Below the pieces are notes generated by a model. It searched no databases and had not been told where the DNA came from. It saw only the letters and a program-made list of their open reading frames with translations. From Lolium rigidum (taxonomy: Eukaryota > Streptophyta > Magnoliopsida > Poales > Poaceae): a DNA stretch of 64,000 bases. The stretch covers positions 334,845,090 through 334,909,089 of the forward strand of contig NC_061514.1 of assembly GCF_022539505.1 (NCBI RefSeq). The letters are read 5' to 3'. This document shows, in pieces, positions 47,601-58,234 of the stretch. Positions within the stretch are counted from its first letter, which is position 1. Every line of letters begins with the position of its first letter. The translations under genes were made by a program, and so were the position numbers.

Positions 47601-48638
47601 ATGTGCGACGCAAATAGTTTTACCTTTGGATGATATGAAGAGGGGACCACTCTTAAATACCTGGTCATGGGGGCATTTTCATGTCAGAAATGTTAATGAC
47701 GAATTCATTCATTATAACAGAAAATACAAAATAAAAGATTTTATATACACAACATGCTATCCTCAAATGCTTGAAAGTGTATCGTTTTGGAATGTTTGGA
47801 AGCTTTCCGAATAACGAATGAATGCACACAGCTTGTTCCCCTATTCTGAATGGTTGGAAGCTTTCCGAATAACGGGTGAATGCACACAGCTTGTTCCCCT
47901 ATTCTCACGAATGCACAAACAAACAAAACGAGGAGGGGAAAACAACAAGAAATTCTTCACTCTTGCACCTAAATTCAGTCTCCCTGCGCTCTGAATTCAT
48001 GTTTGTCTAGTCATGGGCCACATTAATAAGGATGGAACGACACCTCAGCCTGCAAACAAGTAGTGACCTCATACATATCTGATACCAATTGGACGCATGC
48101 TGTTTCTAGTTTCAGCACCCGTATGACTGGAACGCCTCCATCTGCATGCCGTGCTTGACGAAACCACCCCCAAACACTTCCATTCATATTTTTGCGCTAA
48201 GCAGAAACCTCTACCCCAGTCCAAATTAAGTCCACTCTCCAGTCCAACCCAAACCCAAAAGGCGGCAACAGCAGCAGCAACTCCTGCAATCTCGCGTCGC
48301 TCTGTCGGCCTTGGCAGCAGACATGACACCACCCGCTGAGGCGCATCGGTCCTCCGCGCCTTCTCGCGGCCTCTCCGCGCCGCCACAGCTCAAACTCCGA
48401 AAATCGGTCGAGCAGGAGAGCGAAACGCTAGTAAGACGCACGCCAGAAGCAGAGCACCTATTCCTCGGCGCGCGTGAGGTACCAAATACGGAGTACTACT
48501 ATTGAAGCCCAGCCGCGGCTTGTCCCCCAAACGCGAGGGAGGAATTAATCCGGGAGCGAGAGAGCGCGCGCACGAGGAGAGGAGAAGGCCACTCACCGCG
48601 CCCCCGCTCGGCGCCGGCCCCGCCGCCGCCGCCGCCAT
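35672..48638 (-). CDS. REN1-like: REN1-like Rho/ROP GTPase-activating protein (PH + RhoGAP), 21 exons
   Basis: Exons: 48638-48597, 47660-47624, 45900-45824, 45235-45165, 45006-44928, 44818-44674, 44578-44459, 44334-44257, 44143-44088, 43989-43920, 40113-40026, 39768-39525, 39388-39179, 38890-38576, 38347-38298, 37685-37625, 37542-37459, 37262-37149, 37070-36904, 36154-36085, 35878-35672. All junctions are GT-AG and phases agree; 794 aa, close to Arabidopsis REN1. The PH domain spans about 15-125 (KSWKKRWFILTRTSLVFF). RhoGAP spans about 160-345 (GRPILLALEDIDGSPSFLEK; arginine finger in GILRQ, about Arg199; AENRMTSSAVAACMAPLLLR). An acidic region and coiled coils follow (about 545-690, KQALHERRLVLEHD, VSRLQEQLQAERDLR). 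REN1 switches off ROP GTPases in polar growth. Exon 1 (MAAAAAGPAPSGGA) is the least certain, because a further small exon could exist. Confidence 0.88.
40534..42501 (+). pseudogene. LINE ORF2, C-terminal two thirds (RT, zf-RVT)
   Basis: The frame is open from the truncation point to TAG at 42499-42501, about 655 codons. RT motifs are LKLDFEKAYDRVNW, RQGDPLSPLLFDF and the catalytic YADD (LQYADDTIIML). The fingers-and-palm end is followed by the Trp-rich segment (CMAKWIWRL) and the zf-RVT zinc domain (CALCLEVEDNNHIFFRCPLA). There is no RNase H and no endonuclease, because the 5' part is missing. No start codon suits a stand-alone protein; the frame simply has not decayed, which indicates a fairly recent insertion. 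It belongs to a different L1 family from the copy at 3333-22041 (YADD versus FADD, different C-terminus). Confidence 0.88.
40534..42775 (+). mobile_element. 5'-truncated LINE in intron 10 of the RhoGAP gene
   Basis: The 15-bp duplications AAGAAAGACCATCCT at 40519-40533 and 42776-42790 bound it exactly. It starts within the RT domain of ORF2 and ends after a 3' UTR with a short A-rich tail. The orientation is antisense to the host gene. Truncation at the 5' end is the usual outcome of LINE insertion. Confidence 0.9.
42884..43672. repeat. large imperfect inverted repeat in intron 10 (foldback or Mutator-like)
   Basis: The left arm, about 42884-43102, starts TTGCCAAAAAAGACCACCTT. It matches, inverted, the right arm at about 43450-43672, which ends GGTGGTTTTTTTGGCAA. 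Both arms are about 220 bp and GC-rich, around a 350-bp spacer. Short tandem copies of an AAAGACCACCTG-like unit lie at the left edge (42825-42890). A target duplication could not be identified. Confidence 0.65.
45579..45640 (+). mobile_element. SINE-like tRNA-derived fragment in an intron
   Basis: AAAAGCTCCCACACTAGGTG is followed by GGGTCTGGGGAAGGATTATA, resembling the promoter half of Au/tRNA-derived plant SINEs. It lies between exons 3 and 4 of the RhoGAP gene. No tail or duplication was found. Confidence 0.35.
47791..47905. repeat. tandem duplication of a 58-bp unit
   Basis: Two units (47791-47848 and 47849-47905) share GGAAGCTTTCCGAATAACG and ATGCACACAGCTTGTTCCCC with a few differences. 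They sit in intron 1 of the RhoGAP gene, about 130 bp upstream (in gene sense) of exon 2. Confidence 0.85.
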
Positions 48639-48654
48639 CCCCGCCGCGCCCGCT

Positions 48655-48733
48655 TCAGATCGTCCGCATCAGCCAGCCAGCGCCGTCACCGCAGCAGCAG
48701 CAGCAGCTAGTAGTTTCCGCGCATTGGATCCAT
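48655..48733 (-). promoter_or_regulatory. two short upstream ORFs in the RhoGAP leader
   Basis: In the minus-strand leader, 48733-48707 reads ATG to TAG for 8 aa (MDPMRGNY) and 48669-48655 reads MRTI and a stop, before the main ATG at 48638. A CTG repeat lies between them. Such uORFs commonly lower translation of the main frame. The transcription start is not known, so their presence in mRNA is inferred. Confidence 0.4.
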
Positions 48734-49290
48734 CCAGCCCCTTGCGCGCGCGCGCCGGCGGCGCCGTGGTGCGCGGCACCGATCTGGCGTGCGGTGGAAG
48801 CGCCGCAACGCGTAGTGGGGGTGGTGGATGGGAACGGGATTAGGCGGTGGTTAGGATTTGGTGGTACTTGGGTTTTTGAGGTGCGGTGGCGCTGCCTGCC
48901 GGAGGCGACAGCGATTACGCGACCGCACGCACACACACACGGGCTGCCCGCCCGCCCGCCGTGATTGATCTCTCTCCTCGGTTTTGGTTGGGGGGGAGTC
49001 CACTTGTGTAGCTGTGTTTGTGGGGGTAGATAGGATGGGAGGGAGCTTGCTGCGAAAGCTTTCTCGATTTCTTGAGCCCAGCCCAGCTGCTGCGCTGTCC
49101 GCTCCTACTTTTGTTTAACCTTTCTGCCCTACCCTTTGCTCGCCTGGATCTTGGCTTAAACAAACAACCCTGTAATGTAGATCGTCGTCTCCTTTGTTTA
49201 TTTCCGAAATGGTTGTTAGGCTACGTGACACGGTACATGTCCCCTGCAAATGAACCAAGAGGCCGCTTGAACCGTCAAGATAAAATCAAG

Positions 49291-50094
49291 GGTTCTTATC
49301 ATTCCTGCCACTATGACTGATCGTAATCTCAGTTTTGCCATTTAACCAATCGAAATCTCAATTTCCCTTAAGAGTACTTCTCGGTTTTTGCCATTCCATC
49401 AACTCTATGTCGTTAGTATGTAATCACTTTTTCCATTTAGAGAGTGGAGGCAGTGGTAAACGCCTATAGTATGTAATCGATGATGCCGGTTTCAGTGTTT
49501 GTAATTACTAGCTGATGGAGTATCGAGCCGATTTACTTATGATTGTGATCGGTGCCTTGGAAAATACTTTGTGTATCAGATCATGTTGAAATTCTGTTAA
49601 TTTTTTATTAACACCTTGTAACGATTTGATTGATTAAATATGTTACGCATATATAAAGAGAGTAAGAGCCCAGGAGCTGATCACGAAAAACCATTATCTG
49701 AAACTCGAACAATGAGTTGCACAGTATATGCTCTTTGTATAGAGCCGCGTCTCCACAAATATTCATCATCTCAACCTAAACATGGTCTATACTCTAACCG
49801 TTTGCAATTCCAAACACTGAAGTATCTATAGGTTTGACATATTAAATGCGTCTCTGACTGCACCCACACTCTAAATGGCATAAGTGATTGCATACTAACG
49901 GTGGAGAGTTGACGGAATGGCAAAACCGAGAAGCAGGGATGGAATGAAGTATAAGGGGCTAGCTAAAATCACAGAAATAAGGAGCTACCATGGCTTGTGT
50001 TCAAAGGAAAATCATGAGCATAGAGGGTTTTGATTGGTTAAATGGTAAAAACTTAGATTAGGATCGATCATAGTGGCAGAAGTGATAAAAACGT
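49291..50094. mobile_element. Mutator-like inverted-repeat element (non-autonomous)
   Basis: Direct repeats TAAAATCAAG at 49281-49290 and 50095-50104 flank the element; the 9-bp core AAAATCAAG is the Mutator length. The two ends are long imperfect inverted repeats of about 190 bp. Pairs include TGCCACTATGA with TCATAGTGGCA, and TCTCGGTTTTTGCCATTCC with GGAATGGCAAAACCGAGA. It encodes nothing. It lies about 0.65 kb upstream of the RhoGAP start codon. Confidence 0.78.
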
Positions 50095-50104
50095 TAAAAT
50101 CAAG

Positions 50105-51007
50105 CACCACAAGAAACATATCAATCTGGATCAATATACCGAGTAATGGGAAAAAGGGTAAAGCCGTGAGAGTATCCTCAAGCTAACAAAGGGATTATGT
50201 GACTTCTGCTTTCGGATGGGCCTCTTTGATGGTTTGGCTTCTGTTTGATCGGAAAATGCTGCTCCACTAATTTTGTTCTGTTTTCATTTCCATATCACTT
50301 TTCGCTCCCTTTCATCCCTAAACAAAACGGCTAATCCGGAATTATTTGAAACTCCGTTTGAAAAAGAGCAACGGTTAGCAAATCAGGCGTGATATAATTA
50401 CAAATATTCAAATATGCATACTTTTTCTTGGAAAAACAACAAGCATATACATGGACGATGCTTTACGGCTAGCCTGGTTTTGTGCCCTGGGCTCCATACA
50501 TGGAAAGAAGGTTTACACGAAAACCTTTCCTAGGGTTCGGTAGTCTAATCACGGAGACGTGTGGTGCGCCATACAAATTTGATTCTAGCTAGATGATCCA
50601 GTATAGTTTGTTCGAAACGTACCATTCACAGGTCACAGTTTCACACAACTCTCACAGAAAATATATACGCGCGAGAGAGATAGATCAGTTCAGTTTTCTT
50701 TCTCTTTTTGGCTCGAAATCGCCATCAAGGCTCGTATATATCGTACTCGTATCTGGTAGGTGGGATGCAAACAGTTTCGTAGCACTGACAGCTTTGCTCT
50801 ACACGTACGCGGCCGAATAAATTGGCGCGGTACAGTACGGCTCAATAAATTTGGCCGCCGCACAGCCCGATCCTGTCCATGAATCCATGATGATGCCGTA
50901 TTAGCTCAAATTTATCCATGTTATGCCAATGTCACTAGTAGTACTGTAATAACAATGCACATAAGATACTGCAAAAGTTCAGAGCGACCTTTAAAAACAC
51001 AGGATAA
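50105..51007. other. no gene recognised
   Basis: AT-rich spacer between two transposons, with short ORFs only and no recognisable motif on either strand. Confidence 0.5.
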
Positions 51008-52097
51008 GAGCATCTCCAGTCGCGTCCCCCAAACCGTCCCCCAAAGGGATTTGGGGCGCGCCGGACAAAAAAACGTTCCCAGCCGCGCGCCCCAAAGGCC
51101 TTTTTTGTCCGGCGCGGCCCGATACGGTGTCCGGCGTCCCGAGCCCGTCCCCGTCCCACGGGGGACGCACGGGCACGCCGGACACAACGAAATGAGAGGC
51201 GAGGAGGCGCGGGCCGACCCGTCGCGTGGCTCGGACGCTCAACCGCCACATACGTAGCGACGGTGCGGTTGACGGAAGCGGAACCGTCGCATTGGCAACC
51301 GCGTCGACGACGCGCCAACCCCGCCGGAATGGAGCGCCGACTCCTCGGAAGAGCAACCGCCGCTCTCTTCGACTTCGCGCCGCCGTTCATCCGCGCTCAA
51401 TAAGACCCGTACGTACGTCGTCATTCATCCAAGCCTCCATCCGACACCTCCAGCCGACGATGAGCTACATCTCCCGGCTCCCGTCCGACACCTCCGAGCG
51501 AGGGAAAGCCTCGTCGGCCGGCGCCATTGGTGGGACAAAGACAGGACGCCGAGCGGCGGCGACGATTCCCCGCCGCCAGTTGACAGCGAGGACGAATGGC
51601 TGGGCTGGGAGGAGGAAGAAGAGAGCGAGGCCGCGGCGGCGGCGGTGGCCCGTGCGAAGGCGAAGGCGGCCAAGGCGAAGGCTGCCAAGGACAGGGCCGC
51701 CAAGGCCAAGGCCAAGGCGCAGCCGACGAGCACCGGCGACGACGACGCGTCGAGCGCCGACACCGCCTCTTCGGAAGAGGTGACGAGCAGGAAGCGCCAC
51801 CGCGATGACGACGGCGAGGCGGGGCCATCGCGAAGAAGAAGAAGTAGATAGTTTATATGTATTTAATTATATTTTTTCGAAGTTTTATATATAATTTGTT
51901 TATGTTCAACCGATTTGAATATTATTAAATAGTTTCTTTCTAGCCAAAAAAAATACTTTTAATGTTTGGGAGCGGCGTTTGGGGGACGCGGCTGGGGAGC
52001 GACGTCCCCCAGACGCGGCACGAACAAAACACGTCCCCCAAACGCTCAATCCGGCGCGGTTTGGGGGACGGTTTGGGGGACGCGGCTGGAGATGCTC
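51008..52097 (+). mobile_element. PIF/Harbinger-type non-autonomous element with internal ORF
   Basis: Its termini (GAGCATCTCCAGTCGCGTCC and GGACGCGGCTGGAGATGCTC) are nearly identical to those of the MITE at 27605. It has TAA duplications (51005-51007 and 52098-52100). It is 1090 bp and carries a broken ORF (about 51460-51851). That frame starts MSYISRLPSDTSER and, after a frameshift, continues with an acidic stretch, Lys/Ala repeats (ARAKAKAAKAKAAKDRAAK) and a basic tail (KRHRDDDGEAGPSRRRRSR). There is no transposase. The ORF may be a degenerate second Harbinger protein or a captured gene piece. Confidence 0.8.
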
Positions 52098-52569
52098 TAA
52101 GTATCTATACGTTTCCCAACACTTGCTCCTTGGCATTGCGTGAGCCGCCCCGGGAGGTTTAGGCAGAAAGTAGGTGCCACTCAACCGCAGAGGATTAGGT
52201 ACGATGCATCAGTATAAAAACTTCATTTTCTAGTAGAAAAAATGACTATTGTAACTAGTAAGCGTGCACGTGCAACGCACGTTCCATACTTATAAAGGCA
52301 TTTAAATGCGTCTCGAAATACATGATCCATACACCTAGTTACATAAAATGCATAATTAAATAAATGTATTATAATAGTTACATAAATACTTAGAAAACAT
52401 GAACCAAGCAACAACGTCTATTATGCTTCTTTCATAAAAGTCCATCTACGTATGTCATCTATAATGCTTCGTTCCATGGCTGGGATATTGTTTAGAGCCT
52501 CATTCCCCTCGTACTTCAAAATGTGAACCACAAATTGCCTCCTCATTTCAATATCATCCTACATACGGG

Positions 52570-53906
52570 TTATACAAACTTATTATAAAAAAAATTGATA
52601 GTATCACTTATAAAAATTCGCATGTTGTAAATACTTACCATGGGTATTGGAAAATGGAGCACTCCATCATACCAAGAGTGCATAAAATTGAAAACCAAAT
52701 AACCTGACAGAGCACTGCATGTTTGAAATGTTAAATTGTGCGTTGAATTATTAAAGATTGTAATGCATTGACAAGATCCATACCCGTTAGAGTTTGTCGG
52801 AACAACGGGAACTTTGCATCCCCATTTGAATATGTCCTCGTTGAATGCAGGGTTTGCATGTCGAAGTGAATGGTTTAGATTTTTTACCATAGTTTTAAAA
52901 ATATTTTTGCCCATACCAGGTATTGGAAGAGGGTCTAAAATAGTGACAACTTTTTTGTTTTTATCCAAGACGAATAATTGAAATAGCCCAAAAGTATCGC
53001 AAGGCAATAAAATCTGCAAGGATGCATATAATTTGAAATGTATTAATAATTAGGACCAAACAAACCACTGTTAGTAACGTTTAATTAAAAACTTACCATA
53101 TTGCATTCTGAGATATGGTACTCATTGCTATCAGGCCAACATTCAAACAAATGTGACAACTTAGTAATATCCAACTTTTCATTGCGCCTTGGATCTCGTG
53201 CATATTGGGACATCCACTAAAAAATAATAAGACATATTAGTAGAATGAAAAAAATGTAATATGTGATAATAGTAACTTACACAAAAGTTCAGATCCATGT
53301 AATGAACGGGAATATCTCTAACAAGCTGGATGTCATGGCATGCTAGTATCCGCACAGCCATGTTATAGCAATTTGCTTCCATATATTCATCCACCTTCAA
53401 TATGTTCCTTATCTGTCTTAGAGTTAATCTAATTGGATAAGGATTAGAGCTCCCATTCGGTACTGCGAAAGAGAAATTTTGTGAAGTACAATTACAAACA
53501 TGTAACACAAAATAAACTTAGAGAAAAAGGATGCTTACTCCAATGACTGGACATCATCAACCATGCTAATGCGTAAGCAAAGTTCATCTATTAAGTCAGA
53601 GTTTGTTGGTTTGAAAGACGGTGAAAGGCCCAATGATAGTGATAGAGGCTCCACTTCTGATGATTCCATTAAGTTGGCCTTTGTTGGATCGAGGGGCGGT
53701 AAAAGCACCAATGACGGTGACACGAGCTTAACTTTTGATGATGAGTTTGATAATTTTGTTTTTTTAGGTGGATCATCCAGAATCATACAATCGGTGGGAT
53801 CCGTGTTATCGTCCTCATCAAGGGACAAATCTCGATTTCTTATGTCATCATTGTTCAATTCCGAATCGACCAATATTACCGCCAATTTTGTCCTAAAATT
53901 TATCAT
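52570..53906 (-). pseudogene. Ulp1/C48-type protease-like gene remnant A (in Helitron)
   Basis: Successive exon-like frames run on the minus strand. 53906-53535 encodes an acidic linker ending LRISMVDDVQSLE. The piece from about 53464 to 53280 encodes LTLRQIRNILKVDEYMEANC and DIPVHYMDLNFC. A short exon at about 53219-53098 encodes MSQYARDPRRNEKLDITKLS. 53019-52570 encodes ILLPCDTFGLFQLFVLDKNK, VVTILDPLPIPGM and later GYLVFNFMHSWYDG. Splice-like AG and GT borders separate them. The order and the LFVLD...LDPL pattern fit the Ulp1-like fold of grass transposon-associated proteases. The usual catalytic His-Trp before the strand is replaced (GLFQLF), so the protein is probably inactive. Assignment is by pattern, not by search. 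Confidence 0.5.
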
Positions 53907-54299
53907 GTGTTCCTAGCAAGTAGTAATCAGAATTAGCTTCTAAAATAAGAATAATAATAATACAATATTTAACGCATGATACCAAGTGAAATACACCTGG
54001 TAAAAAATGTCAGACAAAATATTTCATGTCCAGTATTCCATGAAATTTAACCTCCACAATCCACACGATGACCTGCAAGATTAGATAAACATATATTTTT
54101 AGCATACTCAATATAAACATTACCATGGGCTTAATACAAAAATTAGTTGGTAGAAAAGGACACTTATCAGAAAAAAAGTTAATACTAAATGTTTCAAGGA
54201 CCAGAAAAAATCAACAAAGCATGGATATAATAAAATGTCCATGAAATAAATAAAATAAAAAACACCCGGCCACACTCCCAATTCACCATCCCTTTCCCT

Positions 54300-54960
54300 C
54301 AAAAGAAAAAAAAATCCCCATCCCTAACCTCTTCCCCTCACTCACATCCCCCGCACGCCTCCATTTCTCCATGGCTCCTTCCTCCCCTGTCTCCATATCT
54401 CCACCTCCCCGGCTCGACCCCCGCGCGCCTCCTTCCTCCCCGGCAAGGCCCCCCACCGCTCGCCCCGCCCGCCCAATTCGCGTGCCGCCGGAGCCCGGGC
54501 CGACGGAGACGGCCGACCCCCTGCCGCCGGCCGCCGCGCCGCCGATGAGATTGGCCGCCGCCGCGGTGCCATGCAACCACCGACGGCCGCTGTGACCACC
54601 GGTAGGCCCCCCGACCCCTCCTCCCGGAATCCATTTCAGTTTCTGCTCCTTAGCCTGGCGTTTTATTTTTTGGTTCTGTTCCTCGTGCGCGCACGTCGCT
54701 GGACTGCGTGAGCTCGTGCAGGTCACAACTCCTGGAAGCGGGGCGGCGGAGGTGGGAGGCCCTACGAACGCACGTCATCCTCCTCCCGACTCCCAGGAAC
54801 AAGTGATGCCGGCGAGGATGCTCCGCTCGTGCGGATTGGCTGTGTCACAAGCCTCCTCGAGCGGCCCAAGTGCGGCTTGCTGTGTCGAAGCCCCTCTCCA
54901 CCTCGCTCAGGACTGGTAATTTTTTGTACCCTATGTTCAGCTTGATTTCTGATGTTGCTG
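54300..54960 (+). other. GC-rich leader-like patch inside the Helitron
   Basis: A pyrimidine-rich stretch leads to ATG 54371 and a 74-aa Pro-rich frame (MAPSSPVSISPPPRLDPRAP). It resembles the 5' end of a grass gene, perhaps captured. No domain is recognisable, and the following frames break up. At about 54966 the sequence GTGGCGGAGCTAGACACC resembles a terminus seen in plant DNA transposons. Confidence 0.25.
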
Positions 54961-55735
54961 TCAGTCAGTGGCGGAGCTAGACACCCAACAAAGGAGGGGC
55001 CAATTGCCGAAATTGAAAATTTTGTAACCATAGAACAAAGGAGTTTCTTCAAATCTTCACTACCGGAGGCATTAGTTAAAAATGGTTCTGTTCAGGGTAA
55101 AATAAAATGGTTCAATTGATGCTCTAATCCAACCATATCTTGGTTCCATCTTATTTCCTAACTTCAGGTTCATCAGTCGAATTAGGACCTTCTGCATCTC
55201 CTCTTTTTCTTTTGTATAATATAATTCTATGGTTGATGGTTTAATCTTGAACACACGCTTCCTAATCAGACTAATGATTTGTAAACAAGATAGGAGAAGA
55301 TAAACTCGTGTTTGGCTGTTTGCATTGATGCTCCAGCTTCATAACTTACAAGAAATTGCCAACCGTGAAGGGGATAGCTACAGACTTGTGTTTAAGCTGA
55401 ACCAACGGGTGAAGGGGATTGAGAAATATGATGCTAGGAGATGGGGATTTTGGGGTAGGCATATGTAAAGCGCTACATTTTGTTTCTGTCAACAAGTAGA
55501 TTATCCTCTAAACTACAGCACACACCTATTATATGACATATTGGTACATCCATAAAAGTCTATGGACCTGAATTTGAATTTTCAAGTTTAGGGGCTGAAG
55601 CGACATATCTGGAATTAAAAACCTACGGTGTACTTCTGTCCTAATAGGTAGTACTACATATTATTATGAAAGGTTTTCATAAAAAAATGGTATGTGAAAA
55701 CAATCTTCTATTTCCCATCTGATGCAAAAAGTGAG

Positions 55736-56102
55736 CTAGGAGGTGTACCCATCTGTCTGTAGGCTTCTCTTAATACACTCTTCTATTTTCCATGTTTTGA
55801 TGTTTAGGTCCTTCCATTTATCAGATCTTAGTTCCATGCACGTCAATGCATATGTGAAAACATTTTCCAGTCCTTGTAGCTGTTGCAAGGATAAATGACA
55901 AAGTATTAGCATCAGAAGTGAAGAATAACAGAAAATAGTGTTATGAAAAGATGGGGTAGTGGGACTAATTGCTAACCATAGCCGCGAGATCTTTGCGGTG
56001 CATTCCACTGCCTAGCGAGTCGAGCACCTGGATACATCTTAATCTGGCATTTACAACTGCTACGTACCAATGAATGTCATCAACGTTTATTGGAATGAAT
56101 AT
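55736..56102 (-). pseudogene. Ulp1/C48-type protease remnant B (in Helitron)
   Basis: Two adjoining exons with GT-AG borders: 56102-55977 and 55879-55736. The first encodes IPINVDDIHWYVAVVNARLR and CIQVLDSLGSGMHRKDLAAM. It holds the catalytic His (IHWY) and Asp (VLDSLG) of a Ulp1-like cysteine protease. The second encodes LQGLENVFTYALTCMELRSD and IKTWKIEECIKRSLQTDGYT, then stops (TAG). In intact relatives the catalytic Cys follows QTDG at just this point, so the stop removes it. The gene therefore lost its nucleophile. It differs clearly from remnant A, which lies 2 kb downstream in the same orientation. Confidence 0.68.
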
Positions 56103-56559
56103 CTGAATAAAATTGTTCTGTTAGTTTAGGTCCCATATAGAGAAATATTCATCCTCCATTGAATTCATAGTAATATGTAGGAAACTGCTACTAACCATAT
56201 CATGCTTCAAATAAGTTTTGACTCTTTTTAATACTCATGGTGGTGGGTCATCCCCTAGACAGCTACCAGTCTTTATCAACTTAGAGATGCATGCATTCTC
56301 TAAGAACACACTTCCACCTGACCTTACCTGTAGATGTTCTGACCTTCAGTTAGATTAAAACAGAAGAAAGATTTAGTTTTTGATTTTAGCCGGAACCGAC
56401 AAATTAAAAATCAGTTATTCTTACTTTGATCGCAGTTTGATGGTGTAGACTGATTGTCGAGAACACGCAAATTTTTTAGACCTGCGCGGATGAATTGAAA
56501 CATATATATAAGATCTAGTAGTAAGCATATGAATAGGAAATTTAAAAAAAAAATAATAT

Positions 56560-57580
56560 TTTCATTCATACCTTGTGTTGAATCAGAAGGTCTGTTGAGT
56601 ACATTTGTTATGTCACTTAAAGAAGCCCGAGCCATTAATCCTGTCATAATAAGCTCATGAACATGATATACAGTAGATGCAGCAAGCATATGGATAGTAA
56701 AGTTGTTTAAAAATGTTGTTGTCGTCTATATCTTTTGTTGTTTCAGAACCGCGGTTGAGTACGGTTCTTGTATCGCCTAAAGCAGGCCGAACCATCACTC
56801 CTGTCAAAATAAGTTCATGATCAATTAACTACGAACCACACAGTAACTACACTGGTTTAGCTAGGTACATGCGTTCATCTCTGTCTGTCTGATCAACGAT
56901 TGTAAGCTACTCCCTGATTAATTGGAAGCAGGCCTGCAAGGTGTAGAGAAGACTACTGATTGCGCAATACTCGGGCCTTATATGGAGTAACTGGTGCTTT
57001 ATTTTTGATAATCTCAACAGGGCATCAACACTCACGATAAGAATTGTATGCTGATCCTTGCAGATGTGTACTGGGTTGCCATTATTCAACTCTCCGTATT
57101 GGGTGAACATATACTGTTTATAAATATATCAAGAGTTGAAGCTATCAAGTTACATTTTCTTTCTGATTGTATTGCTACAGTTTGTGCTTGTCTAATAAAA
57201 GGCATTGACAGGTGGGTGTGCCTGTTTACCGACAAGGAACAGAGGCCAACCTACAGAAATAACCAAGAATGCAGTGGAAGAGGAAAATAAATAATATTGA
57301 TGTGAATGTAGTGGATACTGCTGGAAGATTGCAGGTCAGCCTTGTCTTTGTTTCCTTCCAAATGACATCCTAAAATTGGAAAAGGGAAACCATTTTACAG
57401 TTGTTTTCTTTGCTTATTCTTGAGCTCCAGTACTTCTAATGTGTTGCTCTCACTTCAGTACCAATTCAGTATACATATAACTTCTGTCAGATATATTTGA
57501 AAGATTTTACTGGAATGAGCCATTAGTCCTGTCAGAATAAGCTCATGAACAAAGTTACATGATATACAGTAGATGCAGCA
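56560..57580 (-). repeat. triplicated intron-exon segment inside the Helitron
   Basis: Three related pieces run in one orientation. The first is 56660-56570 (GLMARASLSDITNVLNRPSD, flanked by AG and GT). The second is 56835-56745 (GVMVRPALGDTRTVLNRGSE). The third, partial, is 57565-57525 (GLMAHSS). Each is preceded by the same intron end, close to ATGAGCTTATTATGACAG. The peptide is not recognised. Confidence 0.6.
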
Positions 57581-58121
57581 ATACTTCTCTCAGATATATT
57601 GGAAACATTTTACTGGAAAGATTTTGTATGTGATGTCAATTATTTAATTCTGTTCTCATACCATATGTGTTGTTTATTTCAGAATATACACATTGGACGC
57701 CAGAAATCAACAAAAAGAGTGAGATTATGAAATACCTTCAGATAAAGTGGTCAAATGTGATTGTCTATTTGCAGCACGCCGAGGATTGGTATCTCCAGGA
57801 TCTATTAACCAGATTGGATATGTAATATAGATGAGGAGAATGAGGTTGTATTAGGCCTAAGAATTGTATTGATTAGTGCGAAACCTGAATTTTCGTTTTG
57901 CATCTTCTGGGTGCGGTCGTGGTCTGGACTTGGCGATGCAGGGTTGTCGCGGCAGGGATGCGTTGATGTGTGGAGGCTCGCGTGCTGGACGATCTCCTGC
58001 AGGTGGCTGTGTGTGCCGTCGTGGTATGCAGTCGTCGTCTGGACCTGCGTGATGCAGGTTTGGCACGGCTGGGATGCGATGATGTGTGGATCTGGCGTGG
58101 GAGGATGGTCTGGTGTAGTCT

Positions 58122-58234
58122 GTTTGAGGTAGGAGATTATGGGTAAGTTAAGTTTGTTCCGGAATTGGTGGCTGGAGATTATGCGTTTGAGGTAGGAGAT
58201 TATGGGTAAGTTAAGTTTGTTCCGGATTTGGTGG
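58122..58234. repeat. tandem duplication of a 63-bp unit
   Basis: GTTTGAGGTAGGAGATTATG and the following about 40 bp occur at 58122 and again at 58185 with two or three differences. It lies near the 5' end of the Helitron. Confidence 0.88.

Noticed and set aside
51226..51851. Several overlapping Arg- and Ala-rich frames on both strands
   Set aside because: GC-rich low-complexity sequence opens all frames. Only the frame from 51460 with its shifted continuation was kept, and with caution.
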